Positions 1 through 11,636 of a stretch of DNA of 64,000 bases are shown here, piece by piece. The position numbers and the translations under genes were made by a program. The notes beneath the pieces were generated by a model. That model ran no database searches and was not told the DNA's origin. It saw only the letters and a list, made by a program, of their open reading frames with translations. This DNA comes from Tetracentron sinense (Eukaryota; Streptophyta; Magnoliopsida; Trochodendrales; Trochodendraceae). The stretch is taken from assembly GCA_015143295.1 (NCBI GenBank), contig JABCRI010000989.1:124001-188000 (forward strand), in the 5' to 3' direction. Each line of letters starts with the position of its first letter. The stretch's first letter is position 1.

Positions 1-668
1 TCATGGGCATTTCTCGGTTAGTCTGTTGTTTCAGTCCATGGTTCCTGCGTTGGGAGGCCCCTTCCCTCATAGAGTGATGTGGAACCCCGGTATACCCTCT
101 AAGGTTTCTTTCTTCCTTTGGACAGCCTCATTGGACAAAATACTATCTGGGGATCATTTGCAACATCGGGGATGGAATATGGCAAATAGATGTTTCATGT
201 GCCTGAAAGCGGAAGAAACAGTGAATCATCTTCTATTGCATTGCCCAGTAGCGTTGGAGGCGTGGAGTTTCTTCTTATCCCGATTGAGAGTGGCATGGGT
301 CTTCCCTTCATCTTTCCGTAATCTCCTTGAGTGTTGGCATTGGGGCAAAGGAATGGGGGTTTGGGAGAAGATTTGGGGAGTTCTCCCTGGGGCGATTTCT
401 TAGATTCTCTGGAAAGAAAGAAACCGAAGAGTGTTTGAAGATGAATCGTCATCAGTACCTGGATATGCGACCGCATTCACTTGGTAGTTTTGGAGTGGGT
501 TGGCTTACAATGTAACAGGGAGGAAATACAGGACTTTTGTAGAGAAGAGGGGGGAGGCTTTTGATGGTAGTTTTGGCCGGGGCTGAGTTTACTTGCTTGT
601 AAACTTGGTGGCCTTTTGTTGTTTTCCCTCTCTCTTTTTTCAATAAAATAGCTTATTGATCAAAAAAA
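1..668 (+). mobile_element. LINE retrotransposon, 3' end (zf-RVT domain, 3' UTR and A tail)
   Basis: The frame that is open from near the window edge to about 403 encodes the zinc-binding domain that follows reverse transcriptase in plant L1-type LINEs (zf-RVT). Visible features are the KVSFFLW core and the cysteine/histidine cluster CFMCLKAEETVNHLLLHC at about 195-255. A 3' UTR of about 260 bp follows, with an AATAAA signal near 641, and the copy stops at a short A-rich tail (661-668), as an L1 copy should. The reverse transcriptase and endonuclease would lie before position 1 and cannot be judged. A second, older LINE piece starts directly after the tail. Confidence 0.85.
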
Positions 669-1190
669 CAATCTAGATGGATACAATCATCGGATATGGG
701 CACCTAAGATTTGGAAGGCTTTGATCCATTGAATGGTTCACACTTTCATGTGGATGTCAACACTAGACAAGATCCTTACTATACATTTAAGAAATCAGAC
801 ATGCAAATTCCGAACAGGTGTTGTACGTGTAGAAAAAACATAAGAAGATGTTAACCATCTTCTCTTTCACTGTCCAGCGGCTTGGCCGAATTTGAGTTTT
901 TTCTTATTTGTATTTGGGGTATATGGTCTTCCTCAAGGAGGCAGGAAACATTATTCTTGGCTGGCTTTATGGAGACTTCAGCAGAAGGAACAACATGCTA
1001 TGGGAAAATCTTCCATTTGTAATTTGTTTGGACATTTGGAGTGAAAGAAATAGTAGGGATTGTCGATGGGCTGAGTCCTATTTGCCTAAGTTGTGCTCCT
1101 CCATCAGATGGATTTTGCACAATTAGGTAGCCCTCCTTTTAACAATTTTTGGATGTTAAACATTAGTGATTCTGTAAATAGATGGAGTCA
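669..1190 (+). mobile_element. Second, older LINE fragment (decayed zf-RVT region)
   Basis: Translation in broken frames gives the same zf-RVT pattern as the preceding copy: a WAPKIWKALIH-like start, a short Trp/Phe-rich helix and EDVNHLLFHCPAAW around 840-885, then a tail ending in LDIWSERNSRDCRW at about 1030-1070. There are several stops and at least one frameshift, so this is a dead 3' part of an older insertion. The younger LINE abuts its 5' side. The right border is uncertain because no A tail is visible. Confidence 0.7.
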
Positions 1191-2117
1191 ATATTTTTCT
1201 CACGTTATTCATAAAAAAGAAAAAATAATATACAAACAAATAAGATCCCTCAGAAAAACTTGTGGTACGCTTAAAATCACTGGGTTCTTGGATTAAAGAA
1301 TATGTTGCATAGTAATAGCAAGTCCTAACTTAAAATTTGTGGATTTGATGTCAACTTGATATCAGGATAAATTTTTCAATTAAGAAACTGAAGAATTGAG
1401 GGAAAAGAGTCGACATGTGCCAAGCTGCCCAGCTTATCAAATCAAAGAGCTGAATGTGAAAACAATGGGAATTACAAAAATCAAACAGTTTATTACAACT
1501 CTCAAAAGAAACTGTAGCATTCAGTAGCTATATTAAATATTAATATGCTGCCCATCTATCCTCAATTACCTCCTAAAAGAATTTGATTACCTGTAATCAA
1601 CCATTGGAAGATTTTTCTCCTTCTTCAATCCCAATCTCTCTTTCAACATTGAGATAACCTGTGTGGCTTACATATTATTAAGGCCTTATCCGAAAAAGTA
1701 CTTAAATCTAATATACAGAGGAAGGTTACATGACGGGTTCATATGAAGTCACTCTCTAACTCATGGATTTCACATCCGTAATCAGTTCTTTCATTGTGAG
1801 TAAAGAGTTAGCATTGACAATTAATGAGAAGCTAAAAAAGAGTATCAACACAATGTGCAAATCAACTGTCAAATGCTTTGGTGTACATTACTCTGTAGGT
1901 TCAAGAAAAATGGAATGAATATTTTTCAGCCACTCCTTATTCTCTGAAAGTAAAATATTAGTAAGAATAGGTGGAGCCAACACTAAACGAGGAGCTATCC
2001 GGTTTTAATGATCTATAACAACTGTTGATAATGAACAGCAGTAGCAAATAAATTGTTACTTTAACAAATATCTTATCCATCCACATCTAAATGATCAGCT
2101 TGGACAGAATTTTCTAC
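1191..2117. other. Non-coding stretch, probably part of SPPA intron 5
   Basis: I see no coding sequence or repeat ends here. On the minus strand it follows the predicted donor of SPPA exon 5 (GAG|GTAGAA at 2118/2117). If the gene is complete in the genome, this stretch and the two LINE tails belong to a large intron that runs out of the window to the left. Confidence 0.5.
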
Positions 2118-5100
2118 CTCGTCATCGTAATGGATATTTGTTATCCAGCCTCCTTCTTTCAGCCTTTCAATCTGATAAACTCCTTCATCAATGAAATTCT
2201 CAATTTCTTCTCTTCTCTTCCCTGTAAAAAATAATTTAGGGAACCCACAAAACCAACTCTTATGTTTGAGAAATTAAAGCCAAACCACTAGGTGTAAGCA
2301 AAAGCACCTTTAGTAGAAGAAACTTTATCCAGCCAGTTTCCGTAGATGCTATCAAGCAATGCAGTCAGCATCTCACAATTTTCTTTTGACATGTTTTTGC
2401 GCATGAGTTGATCCCCGGCGCTTTTATATTTACCAATTCTTTGCACTTGTGGTTCAATTCCCACTTTTTCAAGAACACCTGCAAAAAATTTGGTGCTATT
2501 TCATTGCATGTTACTGAAAACTATGAGCAATAAGTACGACCAGTAGCATACCTTTTCACATAATGATATGCTTGGATCCATATAAGTTATTCAATGGCAT
2601 TAGAAGACATGCAAAAAGCTAGAGCACGGCAATAAGAGTATCATTACAAGTCTATGGGGTACGCATGAGGGCACATTAGATATCCTTACAGAAGTAATAC
2701 CACATATAGTTTTGATAGTTGTCTGTCTTTTCAGGATTACGTCGCGTATGTCTTTTGGCCAATCAATATATTTTCTTCCTTTTCTTGTACATATGACATA
2801 TGATGTGCTGGCAGTGGCACTACAGACGTGTAAGATAGACACACTGAAAAGAATCTTACATTTTGACACCCCACACCAAAACAGTCTATAGTGTGTTTAG
2901 AGCAGCATGGACATGTTATATGTAATCAACTTTTGATATTTGGCATATTATCCCACAAGGAATCTAGTTGCAGAGAAAAAGTTGCTCGTCACATGAGCAG
3001 GATGGCATACCATACTAATTCTCATAATAAAGATTAGAAAACGTGTAGATGGTGGCATCACACCTGAAATAAGATCAATGATGAAAAGGAGCCAACTACC
3101 TTGCAGGGTGAGCTACAATGGACTGGTAGGTGGTGGCCATAAACACGCATGGGCTTCATAACAGAAATCAGTGAGTGGTCCAGTAGGGAGAAAAATGTAA
3201 GGTTTCAAAAGAGCAATCACCTGTGAAATACATGACGCAGCACTCTAAATGGAGCTTCTACTTGAGAAGCAAAATAATTTTAGGAGCACCATGTCTCAAC
3301 AAACCATCTAGAATTCATGTGTCAGAACAGAAGGGCAAGAAACTTCCAATTCCTTTCTTTCTGTCTCATACCTATGTAATAAAACCGGGATACACCATTG
3401 GATGGGTGTCACCAAGATCACCTTTAAGGTCAAAGTTCATCCAGACCAGATGGTTGTAGGAAAAAAATCTCTGAATTATAATGAATGGCCCAAAAGAGGG
3501 AAAAAAGGTGTTCTTAGATAGAATGGTAACAATCATCCAATCTGTTTGGTTTTCAACTAGGAACATCTTTGTGGTGGGAGACTCTTAACGGTTAGGCACA
3601 GTCCCACCTGCATGTAAAATTTGTATACAGCAAAAGAGATTCTTCCCGGCTTCCCATCTTGAAGCAACTATTTCTGAACAACATATTAATGTGACCCAGA
3701 ACAGAATACCTTCTTTTTGTCCATTTCATATGCAATTATGGGAGAACTAGCAAAATTGACTTACCCCCGAGAAATGATGCTTGAACCGTCAAACCGTACA
3801 AAGCAAAATAAGCACTAGGAGGAGCATATAGCTCTTCACAAGCACAACCAAGGTAATACTCTTTCTCCCCACAAACTGAGAAATAGCCCACAATGAATTT
3901 ACCTGCACAAAAACATTTATTATCAAACTATGGTTTATCAATATCAAAAAATGCAATGCAAGGATTTGACCAGATGAAGATGTAAAATAACAACTGAGCT
4001 AGTTTAGCAGAAGATGTCAATCAAGTAGGGTAAACTATAATATTTCAAATTAAGGTCTATGCAATGTGGAGTGCAAAGGAAGATCTAAACTGCTCCATAC
4101 TATCGAAGGTAAAGATACCATGCGAATTGTACCACTGAAAGTGAGACACTAGAAAATTGGAATCAATTTATACAAGTGAAAAGAAACATCCGAAAGTTAA
4201 CTAGCATCATGTCTACCACACAAGTATGTACAAATCATCATGTGGAATATTTGCAAAAAGCAGTCACGCACAGGTGATGAGTAGATAACCCGCCACCCAC
4301 ACACACACACAAAAGCTTAGTCATGGTTTAAAAATTCGTCGAAATCATTACACAACGGTCATAAAGTAACAGTTTCAGCTAGTTTTTCAACCATGTTTCA
4401 AGCGAGTTTAACAATCATGCTTTAGTAAACTAGCAGTCATTAAAATTATGTTGTTACCTGACTTCCTGAAATTTAGTATATGCCTCCGTATCTCTTCAAC
4501 TTTGCCCCACCCACAGCTCAGGGGTTCTATCTGAAGATAGACACCAGAGATACGAGGATCGTATGCTGCTTTTGAGAAATTTTCGCAAATTTGAGGCAGA
4601 GATAGTCCTGAAGAGAAACGGCTCTTTAGCTGTTCAGATATCTGAAACAAAACAGAATGACAAATAATCAAGCTAACAACAGAGAGATTTAAAGCTGTTG
4701 AAATCAAATTTGATCCAAAAATCGAAACTTTCTTGAGTTCGCAGTCAAAATCTGTAAACCGCATTCCAATAATATAAGAACCTGGCCTCGAAGCTTCATT
4801 GAAAGTACGCTTCCCTTCCGAACACGCTCCCATGGGAATGCAAAGAGCATTCGAAGCTTCACGACAAAGCTCATCCATCCATTAATCTCCTTGAACTCAA
4901 AATCACCGCTTGGATAATCATCATTTGATCCTACCAAACTTCCATTAACATCCACAGACCTAGTTTCGGTTTCAGAAGAAGAGGATTCGTCTTCCTTCTT
5001 CGAAACCTCCTCATCCTTAGTTTCAGAAGACGATTCTAGGGCTCGAACTGATAAACCCCTTTGATGAACTGAATTACGAAGAAATCGAAGATGAATTTGA

Positions 5101-5258
5101 CGATTTGGGAAGTGATTACGAAGAGAGAAGTGGAATTCGAAGGGGAAACGAGACGGTGAGAGACTGAGTTGAATCGGCACCGGAGATTTGGATAAAATTG
5201 CAGAAAATCTCCGGCGACCTAACGGGTTCAAATGAGAAGTACAGAGAAGTTTCGACAT
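2118..5258 (-). CDS. SPPA: Chloroplast SppA-type serine protease, exons 1-5 (N-terminal half, partial)
   Basis: This matches the thylakoid-associated, light-induced plant SppA (protease IV-like) protein. Exons on the minus strand are 5258-4782, 4641-4458, 3902-3765, 2478-2308 and 2221-2118, all with GT-AG borders and one continuous frame (358 codons). Residues 1 to about 60 are rich in Ser, Arg, Pro and Phe with few acids, as in a chloroplast transit peptide. An acidic linker follows, then MSFVVKLRMLFAFPWERVRKGS and the first S49 domain (LSLPQICENFSKAAYDPRI, PLSCGWGKVEEIRRHILNF). GKYKSAGD in exon 4 carries the lysine (about residue 285) equivalent to the catalytic Lys209 of E. coli SppA. The serine-bearing second domain (SPGG motif), expected in a protein of about 680 residues, is absent. 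Exon 5 ends in phase 0 at a donor; read through, it stops after 15 more codons. Either a large intron leads to exons outside the window, or the gene has lost its catalytic half. Confidence 0.9.
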
Positions 5259-5478
5259 CTCTCTCTTTCTCTCTCAGAGGAGTGAGGCTTGAGGAGAGAG
5301 AGAGAGAGAGATGTTGTTGTGTAGGAATTAGGAAATCGATGACAAGGTTCAATTTCCTCCACATCGTTAGTTTATTTGCCTGTAATCTACAATTACGTGG
5401 ATAAGTCAGAACATGCCATCAATGTTGCATGGACGGTTGTGATGTTCTTGAAGGGGAACTGATAACTGTCAGTGGTTT
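5259..5478 (-). promoter_or_regulatory. SPPA leader/promoter region with GA/CT microsatellite
   Basis: Upstream of the SPPA start is a CT-rich stretch on the coding strand (seen as a GA run at about 5296-5314 on the plus strand), typical of plant 5' leaders. No clear TATA box is visible. The start at 5258 was chosen because the transit-peptide-like sequence begins there and upstream frames show no similarity to the family. Confidence 0.4.
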
Positions 5479-5931
5479 CAGGGGCTGTAAACGGTTGCGG
5501 ATATTATCTATATCCTATTCGTATCCGAATCCGTTTAGTCGGATAATTATACGGTATCCGGTAGAGTGGATTCGGATAGTAAAATACTATCCGTTTATAA
5601 TCGGATACGGATTCGGATACTGTTATATCCGATCCGATAAATATCCGTCCGATTATATAATATATTTTAAATTTATAAAATTAATATAACCTTTAAAATA
5701 ATAAAAATGAATATATTTTTACATTTTTTAAATATTAATTTATATTTTTTAATTAATCGAATAATTCGGATACTATCCAAATCCGGATATTTTAATCAGA
5801 GTCGGATATGGATATCATATTTCACTATCCGCCGAATATTTATTTAGATTCGGATATCCAGATATATAATCAGATACGAATTCGGATATACCAATATCTG
5901 CTACGAATCCGCTCCGTTTATAGCCATGCTA
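5479..5931. mobile_element. hAT-like MITE built of GGATAT/ATATCC repeats
   Basis: The two ends are inverted copies: GGCTGTAAACGG then a GCGGAT block on the left, and the complement of GGCTATAAACGGAGCGGAT on the right. Between them are many CGGATAT/ATATCCG words around an AT-rich centre (about 5650-5760), so the strand can fold back on itself. There is no open reading frame of note. Ends of the CAGGG/TAG type suggest hAT, but I could not find a clean 8-bp target duplication. Confidence 0.6.
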
Positions 5932-6049
5932 GGGTGCACATGAGATCCCCTGTAGTCAATGCAGGAAGAATTTTCCCTTAGACTTTGGAATCATCTACAG
6001 TTTTAACTGGACTTTTTGGAGTCCAGTTGCAATACAAAAGCCTTTCTTT

Positions 6050-6134
6050 TTTTTCTTGTTTTTTTTTTAAGTGAACAACTTTAACCTTTAAAGCTAATAT
6101 TTTTTTTAAAAATCAACCAATGATTGAATCTTAA
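6050..6134 (+). repeat. Left half of a small dispersed repeat split by the Harbinger insertion
   Basis: The order of motifs (TTTAACC, AAGCTAAT, a T run, TTAAAAATC, GAATCTTAA) matches the copy at 35405-35560. The sequence stops at TAA 6132-6134, exactly where the Harbinger element begins, and resumes on the far side at 13126. Confidence 0.6.
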
Positions 6135-6560
6135 ATGTTTGGTTGCCAAGAAAATAGGTGAAAATATGAAAAAGAAAAGAAAATTTTGGATTTCTGACAC
6201 AAATCTTAGTTGTGTCTTGTCTAATTTTTTTTTTACATGTTTTCACTTAGTTATCGTATGATTGTCACTATTGAGAAAGTGCAAAAAAAAAAAACAAAGA
6301 AATGTGTTTTCTTGCACATGAAACACTAGGAAAGTGCAAGAAAACTCATGTTTCTTCACTTTCTCACCAAATGTTGTGTTTGGTTGCCGAGAAAATTTGA
6401 AAAAGAAGAGAAAAGAAACCTTCAAATTTTCCGTCGTTTGGTTATCTAGAAAATTAGAGAGAAAGTTATCGAGAAAGTAATTTCTCTTGTTTGGTTGCTA
6501 AGAAAATATATGGAAAAAGTATATTTGTTTTTTTTTTTACCACAATAATCATTCTTAATT
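6135..6560. repeat. Harbinger left end with repeated subterminal motif
   Basis: The motif GTTTGGTTGCCRAGAAAAT or close variants occurs at about 6137, 6380, 6436 and 6491. A short inverted element with GTGCAAGAAAA arms lies between (6280-6350). Subterminal copies of the end sequence are usual transposase-binding sites in this superfamily; that role is inferred here. Confidence 0.55.
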
Positions 6561-6715
6561 TAAAATCTGATATTTATAATCATCAAATTTTACATATATA
6601 TCTTCATAGAACATTATTTATAATTCAAAGAAATCAAACTTTTGTTCAATATCATTTTCTATTATGTTATCTCTGACAATAGATGACAGAGATGTTAATG
6701 ACACCGGATTCAATA

Positions 6716-7121
6716 TCACTTTTTTCTCTCTTGACATGGGTTGACTCCACTTCTGCCAGGATCGGAACTGTAATCATCATCTCTTATTTCTGTAGGACTT
6801 TCATTGCAAACCTCCCCTGCATCTTCGGAGGTCCAATCATCTAGACTGTCCTCCTTACTCACTTCTGTATGGTTCCCAAATATAAAACCTATCAACAAGA
6901 TTAGGAGAATGGCATTTGGATCAATCTTTGAGCATTTTTATTGCAACAGAGGTATCCACTAGTTTCCATGGATCACTAAGAAGCATCTCAAACCAATGAT
7001 CGTCAACTTCTTGAGGCAAGACCACCAGCAATTTAAGCAAAAAGTTTATGATGTGCTCCTGCACAACATGTTGCGTGTGTGATGCGCAATTGATATATTT
7101 TGCATTGCAACGCAAGCACAT
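6716..7121 (-). other. Coding-like fragment inside the Harbinger element, not identified
   Basis: Two minus-strand frames at 6921-7121 (EHIINFLLKLLVVLPQEVDD, then a HWFEMLLSDPWKLVD helix-like stretch) and 6716-6898 (acidic, Ser/Asp-rich) have amphipathic, protein-like composition and are offset by one frame. They are not standard Harbinger ORFs. A captured host exon is possible, but I do not recognise the family. Confidence 0.25.
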
Positions 7122-8324
7122 CCAGTGCTTTCATGTCTTACTAGCCTTGGCATAAGATATAGCCTCATCATTTTGCCATTGGGATGAATGAAATTGCTTC
7201 TGCAACATCATTTGGACCCTCCAAATAAATGAAGAAATCATGAATGTTGGTCTGATAGTACATAAGCAGCAACTGGACTATAATTCTCATCTCTTCAAAT
7301 AAACAATGTACATCAATATTATAGCTCTATCAATAAAACATACAAAATATACTTCAAAATTATTGAGAATCATCAACCAAATTCCTTTAGTTTGCCTGAG
7401 TGCACCTACTAATATTCAAACTTTGATATTGGATACACCATTGCAAGAGCTAGATTATGCTCCTTAAACTTGGGAAAAACCACATATAGTGCAAAAAAAA
7501 CACAATTTTATCCCTATAAACATCATATCAGCTACCCCCATTTGTTATTTGAAAAATATGCATAAAACGACACTTACACACTGTTTGGAACACTCCGCTA
7601 CACACCCTATAAATATCTGAAAAAATGCCACTAAGTTCTCGAAATCAGACCAAAAATCGACAATTAAGAAGCAACTCCAAACACACATAGCATACAGATA
7701 TTGAAAACTCCATATATCCAAAAAAATCTTGAGAAAAATAAATAGAAAAGAAGATCAGACCAGTGGAACCTGAACAAGCCGATTGAGTTAGAGTGGGTAA
7801 ATCTACAGAATATGTACACAATGCATGGTACACACTGCCGCTGACAATTGCAACACAAAGGCATAGTGGGGTGGATGTGTAATTACTGTGTGTGTGTGAG
7901 GGAAGGGAGTGTGAGTTATTAAGAGAAGATATTACAAACTCTAGAAAACATTACAAACTCTAGAAAGGATGGGGTCGACATTCACACAGTTATGCAGGGT
8001 AGACCAGTGACCACCATCTTCTGGCATAAGAGGAAGAGTTTCATCCAATGAATCCAAATAGAAACCCAAAAAACTATACTTTCAATTAAGATTCTGTCTG
8101 GTGATTACATAACTGTTAGAGAAGAAGACAAAGCTAATCAAAGCCCCAAATCTTCATCAATGAAGACAACTTTTCAAATATCTGCTCAAAAACTTAAAGA
8201 CCCATCAAGGTAAAGTACATAATAGAAAACTCAAATCTAAATTTGCAGTCAAATCCAACTCTTTAACCGAAATTCTTAAAAGCTTAAACAAAACTAACCA
8301 TTACCCAAAACCAAAACTATAATG
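7122..8324. other. Non-coding interior of the Harbinger element
   Basis: AT-rich, no convincing frame. The short frames at 7645-7864 look like chance. I see nothing else here. Confidence 0.4.
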
Positions 8325-9237
8325 TCAATGTCCCATCCTCATGTTTAACCACTCTAGTCGTTCTTCAGGTGGGTAAGCAAGGAAGACTTTCGCTCTCGTC
8401 ACATTCTCAACTACGTAATCAAATGCTCTCATTGGGAAAGAACGGTCTACTCCTTTAATCTTCATTATCTCTTCATATAGTTTGTCATTATTGATATTAC
8501 TTTTGTCGAACGACTCAGATAATTTCTCAATCTTGTTTTCAAGTTCTTCAATTTTCTCAGCAATAACATCTGAACTCCGAGTTCTCTTGTTATTACGCTT
8601 TAAGCCTGAAGAAGATGTGGTTTGAGAAGCAAGCACCGGTTGCGTACAAGTATCAACTAAATCATCACCTGTCTTTCCCTCAACTTCTTTATCGAGCGAA
8701 ACAAACTTCTCCATATTGTCAAGGTTCCTTGTCTCTTCTTCCCTAAAACTCAGTGATGTCTCCTTGGGTGTAAATGTACTAACCCCAGTTGCTTGATCCG
8801 TGCCACAAATAATAAGCAACTTGTCATAATTATGGATAGGCTTGTAGCGGAATTGTTTTGCATTAGAGTGTGCCTATGTATTGACATTGCATACAAATAT
8901 TGTTATTATAAGCATCATATTCAAAATAAACAATAACACAATAAAACTTAAAACTCACTTCTGTGTATGTCCTCCACACAACAGGCTTGGCATCAAATGT
9001 TTTACTCATATCATTCCAATAGAACCCACTACCATTCCTCATAAGTTCTCTTGAAGTTGCAAAGTTCTTCTTAATTGTCTTTAAGAGATTTTTGATATGT
9101 TGAGTTGTGCAATTTATTTGAAATTTATTATTCATTTCTTTGCAAGCTGCTGTATAAGCAAGACCCTTAACGGCTTTATCAACCTTTAAACCAAGTTGCG
9201 CTTGCACTACTAGTATGTTAATAAGACAATTGTCCAT
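8325..9237 (-). CDS. Harbinger ORF1: Myb/SANT-like DNA-binding protein
   Basis: Two exons on the minus strand, 9237-8959 and 8873-8325, with donor GAA|GTGAGT and acceptor ATAG|GCA, give about 275 residues. Residues 1-93 form the trihelix-like Myb/SANT domain (Myb_DNA-bind_3 type): NNKF, TTQHIKNLLKTIKKNFA, then GSGFYWNDMSKTFDAKPVVW. The exon 2 start (AHSNAKQFRYKPIHNYDKL) is the conserved block that follows this domain in plant ORF1 proteins. A coiled-coil-like Glu/Lys/Leu segment lies near the C terminus. In this superfamily ORF1 helps the transposase bind the ends and enter the nucleus. A TAG just upstream of the chosen Met, in a context that normally reads WTQEMD, suggests the original N terminus was longer and is cut by a nonsense change. 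Confidence 0.75.
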
Positions 9238-10331
9238 TTCTTGAGTCTAGGACAAGTTCTTTGTCTTATCCTTCTCAAAACTTGTCTCTACTTGATGAAT
9301 ATTCCTACCTAATATGTACAAGTGTCTAATTGATGAATAATATTCATATATGATAAATTAATCGACATCACAATACTATAGTAAATAATTTAATAACATA
9401 AAAGGTGCAAGTAAAATGTAGAACAATACAAGAGTAAACTATGTAATAACTACAAATGGAGGAGGAAAACCAATCACAATTAATTGGTTTCTGATATATG
9501 TTCTGTAAAGATCTATTATTAACTCACAAAAGTCACTTGTATAAATATCTATGAACATAGGCATACATAACCACATGCACGTGCTTTCTGGTTTAGGCTC
9601 CTACAAGCATCTACTATACACACATGATTGATCATGTAATGCTCTCTGTTGATTAGTTCTGTTTCCATTTTTCCACTTCTGAAATTGTTGATTCATCTTT
9701 CTGATGAAGAACTTAGACATGATAAATGAGTACATCTATAACACCTCAATTCAGAAGGTTGTGAACAATTTGATTAACTTTTCAATTAGATGTTTATCCA
9801 TTATCCAAGATGTATGAGTTTTATGCAACAGATTTTAGGATGTCTATTACACCAAGGTTCAGAGATTCATTAGTGGGCTACCATAAATTACTTCATCATT
9901 GGGTAATTAGCACTTTAATTAACATGATTGAAGGTGTTTTACATCCCAACCAATGGCCAATTTTCTTGGATATCAGTATTGAGTGTAGTTCAATGAAGTT
10001 AAGCAGCAAAACTTAACTAAATCCAAAGCACAACTTTGGTTTTGAGAGTTAATAATAAACAATAACGCAACAACACACACATAGCCTAAGTAGTTATATG
10101 ATCCTATCCATATGCACAACAATAAATAATTGCATGAAAGTTGGTATTTCAAATCAAAGTCTTCAAAACAATAAATGATTAACTTTCATATCACGTGCTT
10201 TCTGGTTTAGGCATCTTCCAACTCATGTTTTGAAACATCAAAAGACTATCAGGAGCTAATCATATCTCTTATTGATGAATTAACATATAATCATGCCCCA
10301 TCTTATCAGCTATATTTTGCCTTAAAGTAGT
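9238..10331. other. Spacer between the two Harbinger genes
   Basis: No coding signal. The 18-bp string GTGCTTTCTGGTTTAGGC occurs twice, at 9581 and 10195, each near a CACGTG or CACATG word. I see no further structure. Confidence 0.4.
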
Positions 10332-11636
10332 TCATTCTCTAGAATCATCACTTCTATTCGTTTGAGAAACATCGCCCTCTCGAGTCACCTCTTGCATCAT
10401 AAGCTCTTGGTCAACTTCAGCCAAAAGTGTGTCATCTGGATCAACGCCCATGAGAAAATTGTGAAGGATGCAAAATGCTTGCACAATTCTTACTTGCGTT
10501 GTAAAAGGATAATTTGGTTCAGTTCCGCTTTCTATAATAGGAAACCGTTTCTTCAATACCCCAAAAGCTCTTTCGATTGAATTTCGCAAAGAAGAATGTC
10601 GAAGGTTCAAAATCTCTCTCGCATTCTCAGGCTGATGGTTAGTATACTCTTTAAGATGGTAACGAGTGTTTTGATGTGGTGCACGAAATCCACTTCGCAA
10701 CGTGAACCCCGCATCAACCTAGTAATATTTACCTAAGACCAAATGAGAAGTTTGGTTACTTCACAATGAGGATGTTATCTAAAATAAGATAAAGTATTTT
10801 AATTTTAAATGTTAATTACCTTGAGGGACAATTAGCTTGTCCTCCCTCGTTAAAGCAGAGTTCAATACTCTAGAATCAGAAGCAGAACCTTCCCAACTGG
10901 GAAGGATATACGTGAATTTCAAATCGAATGAGCATGCAACCAAGATATTCTGCAATGGATAATCTTTTCGACCTTGATATCTCGGCACATCTTCTTTTGA
11001 TACTTTTACACGAATCTGTATCCCATCAATTGCACCTATACAATCCTGTCATAAATGTAATATTATTTTTTACTTTATAGAAAGTTACATGTAATTATCC
11101 TAACCTATCATTTGAATTGTGTTTACCTTGAAATATGGCCAAAATCTATCATTGTTTTTTATCTCCGAGGGAATTTTTGATCCATCTGGTTACTTAAGAA
11201 GTGAATCTTCAGGGCTTATAATTGCACGTAACACTTGGTGAAAATGGCAACTCACGGTCTCACTAGAGCGCCTAAAGTGAAAACCTATTGTTCGATTCTT
11301 CACATTATGTGAAATAATATGGATGGACTTTGCAAATTGCTCCTCCACAGAACTGCGCACATCATCATGTAGACGATTTGTTCTCCTTAGTATGTAAACC
11401 AGTCTGACAAATGCATCTTTGCCCATTCGTATTTGGTTGCGACAATCAGTTTCCCTCTCATCAACTAGCCATCTCATTATATCATTCCTTGTTGTTTCAC
11501 CATTGGTCGATGACAACTTATCCAAATAATTTTGATGGTGGTGTACTACTGCAATACATGTCACATAAGTTGCATATGCAGCTACCATAGCAGCAACACA
11601 TTTTCTTTTCCTTTCCAAGTTATCCTGATTTTCCAT
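10332..11636 (-). pseudogene. Harbinger DDE transposase, three exons, two in-frame stops
   Basis: Exons on the minus strand are 11636-11127, 11045-10820 and 10732-10332. All three catalytic acids of the DDE_Tnp_4 fold are visible: Asp in GAIDGIQIRVK (exon 2), Asp in EGSASDSRVL (exon 2) and Glu in NSIERAFGVLKKRFPI (exon 3). The N-terminal part has the family's helical region (MRWLVDERETDCRNQIRMGK, KNRTIGFHFRRSSETVS). Two nonsense codons break it: TAA after SLLK at 11190 where relatives read KQPDGS, and TAG in exon 3 where relatives read YYLVDAG. Apart from these the frame is preserved over about 378 codons, so the loss is fairly recent. The enzyme would cut and paste the element at TWA sites together with ORF1. 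Confidence 0.8.

Noticed and set aside
7645-7864. Two overlapping cysteine- and phenylalanine-rich frames
   Set aside because: Short, overlapping in different frames, no homology to Harbinger proteins.
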